Below, piece by piece: positions 22,981 through 34,333 of a DNA stretch of 64,000 nt. This stretch comes from Eucommia ulmoides (taxonomy: Eukaryota > Streptophyta > Magnoliopsida > Garryales > Eucommiaceae). A program made the position numbers and the translations under genes. The notes below the pieces were generated by a model, which was given only the letters and a program-made list of their open reading frames with translations, was not told the DNA's origin and ran no database searches. The DNA lies in contig CM028327.1 in the NCBI GenBank assembly GCA_016647705.1, positions 5,713,726-5,777,725 on the forward strand, written 5' to 3'. The stretch's first letter is position 1; each line of letters opens with the position of its first letter.

Positions 22981-23818
22981 GGGTTTTCACACTTTTACAC
23001 CTGAATTTTAACCAAAATCTCACTTTGGTGTCCATAGTTTCAATTTGAACATATAACAACTTAAAATTTCATAATCATCTCACTACTGTTGAAGTCATTA
23101 TCCTTATTATAATTGTGGATAGAAAATAGTCTCTTGTCATGTTTGTAATTGTTTTTAAGAGGTTTATGGGTATTTCCACCTTCTTCCTCTCATTTTAGTC
23201 TCCATAGTTTCAATTTGAACATATAATAGTTTAAAATTCCATAATCCTCCCATTACAGTCCAAGTCATTATTCCAATTATAATTGTGAATAGGAAATAGT
23301 CACTTGCCGTTAGGAGTGGTCATGGCCTTGGGAGCCCGCCCAACTTGGCCTCATTTTTTTTTTGTAGGGCTGAGATTGGGCATGAAAATAGGGTCCAATC
23401 ATTGAATCTGATCGGGCTAGAGCCTAGTGTTTTTTTGTAATACCCTAACTAAAGCCCGTCCCGGCCCGGACCATGACCACTTCTACTTGCTGTGCATGTA
23501 ACCCGTTTTAAGAGTTTTATGGGTATTTTCAGTTTCTTCATTTCCCTCTCTCTTATTTTCCCTCATACCTAAATGCTCAGAAGTTACACATACATTTTTT
23601 CAACCGAAAAATTATGAAAGACAAATAAAGATGATGGAAATACCTTAAGACACTCTTAGAAATAGTTGAGGGCATGGCGGTTGACAATTTGCCATCCAAT
23701 TGGTTTGAAGTGGGATCATTAGGAATTTTCAGAATGTCATGTGCATGTGTTCCAATTGAAACTATAAGGACCAAAGTGATATAATGGTCAAACTTTAGTG
23801 TGCAAAGTGTCAAAACTC
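22981..23818. mobile_element. MITE with an internal direct duplication and a nested hAT MITE
   Basis: The left end GGGTTTTCACACTTT and the complemented right end GAGTTTTGACACTTT match, and both continue into 'cactttggt(g/c)...tagtttcaattt'. Inside, the segment from about 23021 is repeated from about 23195 (shared 'catagtttcaatttgaacatataa' split by point changes, and 'attataattgtg(g/a)ataggaaatagtc'). The second copy is interrupted at 23310. Target duplication not clear. Confidence 0.65.
23311..23485. mobile_element. Short hAT-type MITE
   Basis: Starts TAGGAGTGGTCATGG and ends CCATGACCACTTCTA, matching termini. Flanks CTTGCCGT (23303-23310) and CTTGCTGT (23486-23493) are an 8-bp duplication with one change. 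The GC-rich subterminal words (GAGCCCGCC, CCCGGCCCGG) match those of the hAT element at 29751-33302, which is a plausible relative. The undisrupted copy of the surrounding duplication, near 23130-23145, serves as an empty site. Confidence 0.82.
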
Positions 23819-23819
23819 G

Positions 23820-24050
23820 TTTAACACTTATCCTCTGTGGTCTTGGACTAGTTTAGCTGATTTGCACTTACTTCCTGTGTTGACACTTATCCCGTGTGGT
23901 CTTGGATTTAAGTGCACTTACCCCCTACTTTGGCACTCCCTGTGATTTGCACTTAATTCCAAAATCACAGGGGTAAGTGCCAAATCAAAATCATAGGAGG
24001 ATTAAGTGTAAATCTGTTAAACCACGTGAGGATAAAATACTATTATCCCT
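23820..24050. mobile_element. Foldback MITE of the CACTTA/TCCTGTGGT type
   Basis: Left words 'acacttatcctctgtggtc' and 'tttgcacttacttcctgtg' reappear complemented on the right (cacaggggtaagtgccaaat, ccacgtgaggataaaa). It looks related to the elements at 26345-26578 and 34944-35205. Boundaries approximate. Confidence 0.55.
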
Positions 24051-25818
24051 AAATTAAATGTATACACGGGAATAACTAAAAAATAAATTGATAAGAATAC
24101 ACACACATATATATATATATATTATGATTAAACTGAAAAAAAAAAAAAAAAACCAAAATGAAATTGTTTAGGCCTAATATACCAGCAAGCCCAATGGGCT
24201 TTTTGTATTTTTATATTTCAAATGAAATTGACATATGGGCCGCAAAACTCATATCTAGGTATCTATCTACATTCTATAAGATTTAGAATGAATGAGAGTT
24301 CAATAAATATCCATTTTTTCATTCTCAATTTATACCTTTAAGATCCCTAATAAATGTTTACAAAAATTTAATTTTCTCAATTTTCTCTCTTTAATTTATG
24401 TTTTATTTAAAAAAATTAAATGATAAATAAATAAATAAAAACTATAAATGTTTCATTTACTAGATTTTTTATTTAAAAAAAAATAAAATCTGTCATTTTT
24501 ATTTTTTATATTATTTGTTTCTCATATAAGTGTTCATATAAGTATTGATAGAAGTAATAATTTTTTTTTATGCAAATAATTTCATACTTACTAGACTTTT
24601 TATTTAAAAAAAAAAATATATTTTTTAATTATTTTTATATTTTTTGTTTCTCATATAAATGTTGATAGAAGTAATAATTTTTTTTTATTTTATTTTTAGG
24701 CAAATAATTTCATATACAAAACGAGATAAAAAGTACAAATATAATAAAGAGCAAAAAAAATAACAATTAAAAAAAATCCACAGGCTCATTATTTTTTAAT
24801 TTGAGCGAAAAATATTACTAAATAAAGTCTTATATGAAACTTCAACAAACAATTCCAAAAAAAAATAAAAAATTAAATAGTTTATATATAAATTGTAAGT
24901 AAATTTCATAAATAAAAAATATTTAGTTATTAGAATAATTTTAAATTTAAAAAAATTAGTAGCATTTCTCTTTACATACTCAAAAAATTGTAACGAACCA
25001 TCATTTGATCCCCAAAAGTAATTAAAAAATGGAATTGAAAATGTATTACATAAACCACTAATATTTAATCCTCAGAATAATTTTTAAATTTAAAAAATTC
25101 AGCACCAAGTACTCTTTAAATACTAAAAAAATGTGTAGCAACTAACAATTGGTTCGAACAATAATAAAAGAAAAATTAGAATTGAAAATGTATTACATAA
25201 ACAAAATTTAAATACAAAAATCAAATTTGTCCAAACTTGTAATTCTTTTAAGAGGTCTATAAGAGTAATTCTTTTATTAGATAATTTTAACTAAATTTTT
25301 AATAGTATAATAACAAGGACAAGTAAGTAATTTTATATTTAATATCAAACGAAAGGGGTGTTTGAGATATTTTTCAAATGACGAAGGATATCGTTATAAG
25401 TTTTCCAAATAACAAGGGGCATCACTAAAACTTACCCATGATTGCTTTATATTATAATTGATTATATATGACTTATCTCTTCCTCACCTTCTCTTTGTCC
25501 AATCATTTAATAAAATTCTCTCTATTTATTAATTACATATTAAATTTTATTTACTCAAAAGAGTATTCCAATAATTTTTAATCAAATAATAGAAATTATC
25601 TATTAAATAATATAAAAAAGGCCTATTATATTATTTCAAAATCATTATTTGAAAAAAATAAATAAATAAAAACTTTTGAAAAGTCCTTTAAAAACTTTAT
25701 TTACTTTTTTATTCTTTTGAAATTAAATATAAGTGATGACATTAATAGTTTTAAAGATTGATATTAATTATTATTTTTTTGTTATAATTTTTTATTTCAA
25801 TATTCAAATTTATTTTTT
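24051..25818. other. AT-rich intergenic sequence
   Basis: Very AT-rich with (TA)n at 24107-24121 and many A/T homopolymers. Two similar passages near 24590-24680 and 24450-24560 suggest a local duplication. No gene seen. Confidence 0.4.
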
Positions 25819-25938
25819 CTATATTTTCATAAAATATTTGAATTATAAAATTAAAGGATTAATTGTACGTATGTCTAATATTCAAATAAATATATAATGT
25901 TTTTACTGGAACTGCATAGTATGCGGGGCTAAAACTAG
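25819..25938 (+). mobile_element. Helitron 3' terminus
   Basis: Ends ...CTGCAT-agt-ATGCGGGGCTAAAACTAG followed by T, that is a short GC hairpin about ten bases before CTAG with insertion before T, the standard Helitron 3' end. The 100 bases before it match those of 34180-34333. The 5' end was not located. Confidence 0.65.
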
Positions 25939-26176
25939 TTATACTTAAAAGTGAAAGCCTACCATGAAAAATGAATGAGGGCAAGTATTTGTGGTCTCTC
26001 CAATCTTATTATCTTATTGGAACGAACGGTCATGATTAATTCCTACAATCCTTAATTTACACATAATCCATTTTAATTTACAAATGTAATACATCATCTC
26101 CTCATACTTAAATTAATTGTAGTCATCCTAATAATTTTTCCAAGCAATTCAATGATTTCTTTTAATTTAAAATAAA

Positions 26177-26335
26177 CTAGTTTTAGACCCGCATAATATG
26201 AGGGTCTAAAAAAAAATTTATTAGTATATATTTTTTTTATTTGAGTATTGTACGTAGATACAATTAATCGTTGAATTTTATATCTAATATATTTTATGAG
26301 AGTATAGAAAGAATAAATTTATTGAGAAATGGAAA
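26177..26335 (-). mobile_element. Helitron 3' terminus, opposite strand
   Basis: The minus strand ends ...CATATTATGCGGGTCTAAAACTAG then T. It matches 34180-34333 over about 150 bp (for example TTTCTCAATAAA, TTCATAAAATATATTAGATATAA-like and TTAATTGTA words). The hairpin's left arm has one change. It faces the end at 25938 tail to tail, 238 bp apart. Confidence 0.65.
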
Positions 26336-26344
26336 AAAAAAGAA

Positions 26345-26578
26345 GGGTTAATTACACTTTATCTCTTTATAGTTTGGTCAATTTGCACTTTATCTCCATA
26401 TAATTTGAAAATCGCCACTTATCCCCCCTGTAGTCAGATTTTTAAACCACTTACCCCCTTGATGTAGGGGGAGTAAGTGCACCAAATATTGGACCACAGA
26501 GAGGTAAATAGTGATTTTCAAACCACAGGGGGTAAGTGCAAATTGGCCAAACCACAGGGGATAAAGTCTAATTAACCC
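26345..26578. mobile_element. Foldback MITE (GGGTTAATTACACTTTATC family)
   Basis: Left GGGTTAATTACACTTTATC and right GATAAAGTCTAATTAACCC are inverted repeats, and the inner words (tttgcacttta, cacttatccccc, ccacaggggg) also mirror each other, so the 234-bp element is nearly a hairpin. A second copy is at 34944-35205. Confidence 0.8.
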
Positions 26579-27132
26579 AAAAAAATATATTTAAAATTCA
26601 TTCAATCTACTATATTAATAATAAATAATAAATAAATTTACTCAAATTACTATATTGATTATAAATAAACATTAAATATTAAAGATTATTATTTATTTTT
26701 AGTTGTTTAAATGTGTTTTTAATGTTAGTTTATTAACCAATATAATAGCTCCCTTTTTGTTGTTTAGTACTTGTTAAAATGACAGCTCAATGCAGGAAGG
26801 CTCACACCATTGTATGGTCTGTTTAGTACTTTTGTTGCCTAGTGCTTATTATTATTATAAATTTTAATATTGGTTATCAACCAAAAATAAATAAAAAAAT
26901 ATCAAGAGAGAATAAAATAGAAAATTTAATTATTTTGTCTAATTTAATGTCATGTTTATTAAAAAGAATAGACATTTATAGTTTTTTTTATTTATCATTT
27001 AAAATTTATTTAAATAAAATATTAAAAGAGAAAAATTTAGAAGAATGAATTTTGTAAACATTAGTGGAGGAAAATGACAAATTGTTCATGATGAATAAGA
27101 GCAAAAATATTGCATTTGTTGAGCTCTCCTCC
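26579..27132. other. AT-rich spacer
   Basis: No element end recognised. The frame at 26842-27048 is lysine/isoleucine-rich and reflects base composition only. Confidence 0.4.
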
Positions 27133-27140
27133 AGTCCAAG

Positions 27141-27382
27141 TAGGGATGGCAAAAAAACCTAACCGACGGGTAATCGAGAGAAACCGCACCGAATCCGATT
27201 TTGAAACCGACTAAATACTTTGGTTGCGGTTTTGATTGTGAAATTAGCAATTTAAGTGATTTTGGCTTTAATTTTGGGATAATAACTGTGAAACTAAACC
27301 ACGAAACCAAATCACGAAACCGATATTTTAGATATATTTTTATGACATATGTACCTAATTTCTTTTTACAGTTTAACCCCTA

Positions 27383-27415
<33 letters not shown>

Positions 27416-27768
27416 AATAATTATGGTTATAATCGTTTATTTTAAGTATCGTTCGATTTTAATTATGGTTAAAAACTTTTATTGTAACAATTAATAGTTT
27501 TGTGGCTTGATTTTATTTTTTGGAATTTATGTTTTTATTTATATATAAATAACAATAGTATGCGGTTTCGTAGTTTTGATTTTGTTTTTTTATAAAATTG
27601 AAAAATCTTAAATAGTTTCGCGATTTTGGTTTTGATTTCGTATAAATTTAAATGGTTCGGTCTTAAAACCGTTTAAAAAAACCGATGGGTTTGGTTTGGT
27701 ATATGTCTAAAGGTTTTAGTTTTGATTTTATATGAAACCGAATCGAAACCGCACCATTGACGTCCCTA
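27141..27768. mobile_element. Non-autonomous hAT element
   Basis: Begins TAGGGATGGCAAAA and ends CATTGACGTCCCTA. Flanks AGTCCAAG (27133-27140) and GGTCCAAG (27769-27776) match at seven of eight bases. The interior is rich in GGTTTTG/AAACCG words in both orientations and codes for nothing. A fragment of its left end is at 38440-38527. Confidence 0.82.
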
Positions 27769-27776
27769 GGTCCAAG

Positions 27777-28944
27777 GGTTAGGTTTTCAATTTTAGTTTT
27801 TCCTATTAGATTATATGCCAGTGCATAGGTCCTCCTTTTTCTTTCTTCTTCTTCTATTTTTTTTTTTTTTTTCACACTGTAATATAATTATTGATACACA
27901 CACACACACACACACACATTTTTACATTTTGATTTAGTTATTATATTTTTATTGATAATTTGTACATTCTTTCTAATTAATATTTGAACTAATATAAATG
28001 ATGTCAGTTCATTCTTTGCTAGTAGAACTAATGTTTGAACTATTGAGGTATAAAAATATTAAGCCAATAAGATTAGTGGAGTGTCAATTATCAAACAATA
28101 AAAGATCTAATAATTGGGGGTGAGTGTGGTTTGTAAATGTAAAATACTTATTTATTGTATTTATTTTTTGGCTATTTCAATTAGTTAGTGCAATTTCGCA
28201 CACTATCAACACTCACTTATAGTGAAAATGTAGAGTGAGAGGTTATGGATTTTGTACTTAATTTTTTTTTATGTCATTATTATAATAATAAATAATAAGT
28301 AGTGGTTACTATTATTTCTATTGTATATGGATAGTGAAAATGAAAGAGAGAAAATGTAATAAATAAAGTTATTATGAATTTTGGTTGAATCTTAGCTCTT
28401 CATTTTAAATGGAGAATATGATTGGAGAGACTGATAATACTTGATTGTGGTTCATTCTTAACCCATGACTTCCACTTTTATATTTATAGATATCATATAG
28501 ATATAGATGTCTATTATTTTTAATAAATATGAGATATTAAATTAGACAAAATAACTATATTTTCTATTTTTTTCTCTTTTGATGTGATTTTTTTTTTTTT
28601 TATAATCATTATTAACTACTATATTGTTTAAAAGCTAACATTAAAAAATAAAAAAAATTAAAAATAAATAAATAAATAAATAAATAAAATTGCTATTCAA
28701 TCACACATTAAAAATTAAAAAAATTATATATCTCCTCTTCGAACTTAATGAATAAAATTACTTTTTATTGCATATTATTTTTATTTATGAAAACAAACGA
28801 GAATGATTGAAAGTGGCATTTTGGGGAAGTCTTAATTTATTTTTTATTTTTTATTCTTCATTAATTATTGCATCCTCTCCATAAATTTTCATACCTTTTT
28901 TTTTTTCATCAATTAGTTTCCTTGGCCTCCGCCATTATCAATAA
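27777..28944. other. AT-rich spacer with (CA)n microsatellite
   Basis: (AC)n at 27896-27918; AT-rich elsewhere. No gene recognised. Confidence 0.4.
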
Positions 28945-28975
28945 CTAGTTTTAGACCCGCATATTATGCGGATCT
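28945..28975 (-). mobile_element. Helitron 3' terminus
   Basis: The minus strand reads CCGCAT-aat-ATGCGGGTCTAAAACTAG followed by T, the cleanest of the five hairpin-CTAG ends here. Beyond the hairpin it diverges from the other copies, so only the end itself is supported. Confidence 0.6.
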
Positions 28976-29922
28976 AGAACATTGTGAAGCTGGAGAATCC
29001 TGTAATAGAAGTAGATATGTTATGAGTATAATAATCTGTAAATATTTTGTTTAACAATTAATATTTTGGTAAATCAGTAAAATATATATAGATGCTTGTG
29101 GATGATATAAGATTGTTTTCACTTTCCTTTTGAATTTCACTGTCTTTGATTGAGAAATGGTGTTAGTATATTGTTGAAATGTTTGACGTTGATGATATTC
29201 TCCGCAGAATTGTATGATGGAATTATTATAGCAGTGTGAGAGAAATAATTTACTAAATGAAAATAATTGAATTATTATAGCGGTCTTGGGGAAATAATAT
29301 ACTAAATGAAAATTGTTTGTCTAATATATAGTTCGCGCTAATGTATCGTTACTGTATAGATTAATTAAATAAATGTCACTAAACAGTTTTTTAGATGTAA
29401 CTAAACAAATGTAAAAAAAATCTCAAAATTTATTTATTTATATATATATATACATATAGTGGTGTGAGCGAAAGAATAATAGTATTCTTATTTAGTAAGT
29501 AATAAGAAATAAGTTATATTTTTTAATGTTAAACGTAACAACCTGAGAGCCAGAGTGAAATTTTAGTAAAAGAGGTAGGGTAAAAAGTGAGTAAAAAATA
29601 CTATCTCTAATCAGATTGATTTCGAAGCTTACATTTCAAAGTTTTACAGCAGGTATAGTTGTTATGCTCAAATAGGCAGATATATATATATATAAAAAAA
29701 AAAAAATATATGTGATTTACCAAATTAACCCCCTAAACCTTGCATATTACTAGGGATGGTTATGGGTTTGGGGGCCCGCCAAGCCTGCCCACTATTTTTT
29801 AGGGCTTGGGTATGTGTTTTGAGCCCGTGGGCCGGGCTTGGACTATAAAAGTTAGGCCCGAGTAAAATTAGGGCCGGGCTTGGGCAAGGCCAATATTTTA
29901 TAGGCCCGGCCCGAGAATTTAA

Positions 29923-29926
<4 letters not shown>

Positions 29927-29969
<43 letters not shown>
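29927..29969. repeat. (TA)n microsatellite inside the hAT element
   Basis: Uninterrupted alternating AT of about 43 bases just inside the left end; likely length-variable. Confidence 0.9.
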
Positions 29970-29973
<4 letters not shown>

Positions 29974-30469
29974 AATTTATACATGAACCAGAAGGTCCAG
30001 AACCCTAGCGTCGCTCTTCCTCTGTCAATCTGATCGTGTACTGCCCTCTCAAACCCTAATTCGTGCGCCGCTCCTAGCGATTAAACTCTCTCAACCCTAA
30101 ATCACTCACACCTCCTGCTCGCAACCTCCCTCTCTCCCTCCTGTTTCATCCGCAACCTCCCTCTCTCCCTCTCTGCTTGTCTTTCGTTGCCCGTTCTCCG
30201 TGAATCGCTTCCGTTCGCCGATAATCGCTTTTGTTCGCCGTCGATTTCGAGTCTATCCTGTCGTCGCTGTCGATCGATCTCTGCTGTGATGGATTTTAGC
30301 CATTTCAGGTATATTGTTTGCATATATTGTTTACGAATATTGTTTACAAATATACTGTTGGTCGAACTCTACTGTTGGTCGAACTTTGCTGTTGGTTTAC
30401 GAATATATGTTTGCATATATTGTTTGTAATTGCGTTCATTCAATGGTGATTCTTAGCATTTGTAATTAC

Positions 30470-30620
30470 TGTTTCTGTTTTTTTGCAGAGATTTGTTTAC
30501 CCTTTTTTTGCAGTGATTTGTTTACCTTTTTTTGCAGTGATTTCTGTTTCTGTTTTTTTGCAGAGATTTGCTTACCCTTTTTTTGCAGCGATTTGTTTAC
30601 CTTTTTTTGGTTTGATTTCT
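30470..30620 (+). repeat. Tandem TTTTTTTGCAG repeats in the leader intron
   Basis: Two copies of a 75-bp unit, each with three poly-T segments, five of the six followed by GCAG (for example TTTTTTTGCAGAGATTTG, TTTTTTTGCAGTGATTTG). Each is a good match to a plant 3' splice site. They precede the inferred true acceptor TTTACAG at about 30679. The sixth has lost the CAG. Confidence 0.75.
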
Positions 30621-30689
30621 GTTTCTGTTAGCACATATGGCATTTTGTCTTACCATATTATTGTTTCTGTTATTTACAGTGATTTGACA

Positions 30690-32771
30690 ATGACTAGTCC
30701 TTCTTCTACAATCAATTTGGATGGTGACGACGATCAGATACCGGTGACCAAGAAAAGTAAAACAACATCTAAAGTTTGGGATTGGTTTACAAAGTTACCA
30801 TCGGATTCGAATGATCAGTTGAAAGCCAAATGCGAACATTGCTTTAAGGTACTTTCTGCTAAAAGTACTAGTAGTACTTCACATTTGAGACGTCACATGA
30901 ATGAATACTGTGTTAAAAGATTGAATCATGATATTACGAATTTTACAATTCAATGTGAATCAAAATCTGATGGAACTAAGACTTTAAGAAATTATAAATA
31001 TGATCCTGCTGAACTTCGTAGAGAGATTGCAAAGATGATTGTGGTGGATGAGCGTCCGTTTAGAGCAGTTGAAACTGTAGGTTTTAGAAGTGTAATGTCT
31101 AAAGCCCGTCCTGAATTTAAGATGATAAGTAGATCTACAATTAAGAGAGATATTATGGCCATGTACACTATAGAAAGAGAAAAGATGCTTCTAGAGTTAA
31201 GTGCATGTTCGGGTAGCATTTGTTTGACGTCTGATACATGGTCATCTTTTACTGATGATCATTATATTTGTGTGACTGCTCATTTTATTGATAATCAATG
31301 GAAATTGCATAAAAGGATTATATGTTTTAAGCTTATACCTCCTCCATATGATACTTTGTCAATTGAGGATGAGTTGACCTCGTGTTTGTCCCGATGGAAT
31401 ATTGAGAATAAAGTTTTTAGCATTACTTTGGATAACTTGTCTACAAATGATCGTGTGGCGAGTAGAATTCAAGCACGGCTTTCCTCTAAAAAGCTTCTTC
31501 CTTGAAATTGTGCATTTTTCCATGTACGTTGTTACGCACACATTCTTAATTTGATAGTACAAGCTGATTTTAATGCAATAAATGATATTATTGGAAAACT
31601 TAGATTTGGAGTTAAATATGTGAAACTTTCACCTATTAGGAGAAAGAAGTTTTTTGCTCTTGCTACAAGTTTAAACATGGATACTAGGAAGAAATTGTGT
31701 CTTGATTGTCCGACAAGGTGGAATGCTATTTATCACATGCTTGAAGTTGCTTTTCACTATAAAGATGCATTTTTATATTTGGGTGACCGTGATAGAAATT
31801 TCAAGTATAATTTGTTGGAGGATGAATGGGAGCGAGTAAGTGGTTTGTGCAACTTCTTGAAGGTGTTTTATGAAGTAACATGTACCTTTTTTTGGAATGA
31901 AATATCCAACTTCGAATTTGTACTTTAAAGGTGTGTGGAGAGTTCACATGAAATTGTTGGATGTTTTGAAAGGGCCGCCTAATTTTTTGTCCGACATGGT
32001 GCATGAAATGCATTTGAAGTTCAACAAATATTGGTCGGATTATAGTTTAATCTTGTCTTGCGGTGCAATTTTAGATCCAATGTATAAGCTTAAATTTGTT
32101 GAATATTGTTATACCAAAATATATGGTGGAGAAGCAGATTAATACATAAACACCATTATTGCCATCCTTTATTCGTTGTTTGGTGAGTACATGAAAAAAT
32201 CGAGCTCTTCTACTAGTTGTGGGTCTTCTGGCATGTCAATGGGCGAGTCTAATCTTGTGGAAAGAATGGGCAACGAATTTGAAGATTACGCAAGATTTGA
32301 AGGTAATAGGTCTCACCAACAAGTTGAAAAATCTCAACTAGACTTGTACTTAGAAGAACCTAATCTTGATGTGAATAGCGAGATTGAAATCTTGGAGTAT
32401 TGGTGTTCTTCTTCATTGAGGTATCCTGATTTGGCAAGAATGGTTTGGGATGTTTTGACTATTCCTGTATCTTCTGTTGCTTCTGAGAGAGCTTTCAATA
32501 CAGGCCGTCGAGTCATTAGTCCTTATCGATGCTTGTTGAAGTTCAAAACCATACAGGCTTTAATTTGTTTGTAAGATTGGTTTCTTACTTATGATTCAAC
32601 AGGTAAACGTTACAATTATTATTGACATTTGTGAATTTTATTTATGCGTGATTTTTTATTAAAGTTAAAGTATGATATTTTTAATTCTCAAATACAGGTA
32701 AATCAGGTGTTTTAGGACAACAACTAGATGATGTTTCAAGCTCTAGCGAAGATGACGACGATGATTATTAA
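30690..32771 (+). pseudogene. hAT transposase (BED zinc finger, RICESLEEPER-like), inactivated
   Basis: Start chosen at the ATG at 30690, just after an acceptor. The first open part (to 31502) has an acidic N-terminus, then a BED finger at residues about 29-74 (C48, C51, H65/H69, C74) and the hAT core motifs CLTSDTWSS and SITLDNLSTND. A TGA at 31503 interrupts LLP*NCAFFHVRCYAH, after which the same frame runs on with HILNLIVQ and CPTRWNAIYHML. A +1 frameshift occurs near 31888 in a T7 run. Later come DPMYKLKF, an in-frame TAA at 32140, and the C-terminal dimerisation domain with YPDLARMVWDVLTIPVSSVA followed by SERAFNTGRRVISPYR. A TAA at 32572 sits where CAA is expected. A last exon from about 32699 would add an acidic SSSSEDDDDDY end. 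hAT transposases cut and paste DNA in the nucleus; this copy cannot be made whole. Confidence 0.9.
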
Positions 32772-32850
32772 TTTTTGAGGTTTATATGTGATGTTTGTTT
32801 GTTTGTTTATCCCTGCAGTTTTTTTTTTTGATGTTACCCCTGCAGTTTTG

Positions 32851-32885
<35 letters not shown>

Positions 32886-33310
32886 ACACCTGCATTTTTT
32901 TTTTGTTTGTTTGTGATTGTGTTTGATTTGGTTTGAATGCTGTTTTTTCTCCTTGCAGTTTTTTTTTTTTTTCGGTTGGAATGTGAATGTGGCCTTTTTT
33001 TATTGTAGAAATGCATGGTAATGAATATGTTTGTGTAGATGAATCTTGTAGCAAATGTACCAACTTCAATTTTTTTTTTTTTGGTTTGAATGTGATTGTG
33101 CTTGATTTGGATTGATTTGGGTTGAAAAAAAAATAAAAAATTTATAGGGCCGGGCCGCTCGAGGGTTGGACTAGGGCCCTAACTATTTTGATAGGGCCGG
33201 GTTTGGGAATAAAAACAAGGCCCTAACTTAGGGCCGGGTACTTTTTTGTAATATCCTACCTAAAGCTCGGCCCGAACGCGGCCCGGCCCATGACCAACCC
33301 TACATATTAC

Positions 33311-33589
33311 TAATATAACCTATATATATATATATATATATATACTCTTCCATCTGATATGTTTAAAAACCCTAGGTCTCTCTCTCTCTAGATCTAGACA
33401 GGAACTATCGCCATTCGTCGCCTTTTTCTATGGCTCCTGATGTTCATCGATTACTCAACCTCCTATGTTTTTGTTCATAATTGTTAGCGGTCCTCCCCAT
33501 CATTCGTCTCCTAATTTTCGTAGCCGGCGACCCACCACCATATGTTGTTGTTCCTCGCCGTCGCCGTGTGCTAATGTTCGTCGATGGTT

Positions 33590-33596
<7 letters not shown>
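33311..33596. other. Leader-like CT-rich and CGCCG-rich block
   Basis: (TA)n at 33321-33343, CTCTCTCTCT at 33377-33388, then TCGTCGCC words up to the next (TA) run. No protein recognised in either strand. Confidence 0.35.

Positions 33597-33667
<71 letters not shown>
33597..33667. repeat. (TA)n microsatellite, about 71 bp
   Basis: Pure alternating TA, followed by a GAGAGAGGGAGGGAGAGAGA stretch. The longest simple repeat in the window. Confidence 0.95.
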
Positions 33668-33670
<3 letters not shown>

Positions 33671-34179
33671 GAGAGGGAGGGAGAGAGAAATGAAGACAAG
33701 TAAAATGCAATAAATAATGTCATTGATGAGGGAGATGAAACGCTTATATGAATTGGAAGTGGATGATTTTTTTTTTTTTTTTAAATGAGAGAAGCATAAA
33801 TTGAAGGTGTTAGCAACATCAATATGGGGATTGGATGAACTAATGCATGCACCAAATTGGATGAACATTAATGCATTGATGCATGTGTGAATGGATGACC
33901 ATTAAACATTGAATACTAAATGGTGAAATAAGTTAATCTCAACCATCAATTTTTTTCAAGAGCATAGGATTATAAATATTGACAATTCTCAATACTCAAG
34001 AGTTGTCTTCTACTTTTAGTACATAAGATAAGATAATAGATTGTGCCCTCCACTGTAAGTTCTCATGTTTATATCTATATAAGAAATTAAAATTAGAAGA
34101 TTACACTTAAGAATGAAGAAGAATTCATAAAACTCCATCTCTTGATATTAGTAGTTTTCTAGGTTATTATTTTTTTTTT

Positions 34180-34333
34180 TTAATTTCTCAATAAACTTAT
34201 TTTTTCTATACTTTCATAAAATATATTAGATATAACATTAAACTGTCAATTGTACCCATGTGTAATACTTAAATAGAAAATATATACTAACATAATTTTT
34301 CTAGACCTGCATATTATGCGGGTCTAAAACTAG
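34180..34333 (+). mobile_element. Helitron 3' terminus (best-preserved long copy)
   Basis: Ends CCTGCAT-att-ATGCGGGTCTAAAACTAG then T. The preceding 150 bp align with 26177-26335 (reverse) and 25819-25938. It marks the right end of an element extending left; the 5' TC end was not found. Confidence 0.7.

Larger units (their letters stand above)
29751..33302 (+). mobile_element. hAT transposon with perfect 8-bp target duplication
   Basis: The element starts TAGGGATGGTTATGGG and ends CCCATGACCAACCCTA. CATATTAC flanks it exactly on both sides (29743-29750 and 33303-33310). Subterminal GC-rich words (GGGCCGGGC, GGCCCGG) are present at both ends. It is 3552 bp long and includes a (TA)n run at 29927-29969, a leader with CT-rich and CGCCG words, an intron with a tandem acceptor-like array, and a decayed transposase gene. 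Confidence 0.92.

Noticed and set aside
33444..33868. Minus-strand frames of Ile-Tyr repeats
   Set aside because: Produced by the (TA)n microsatellite.
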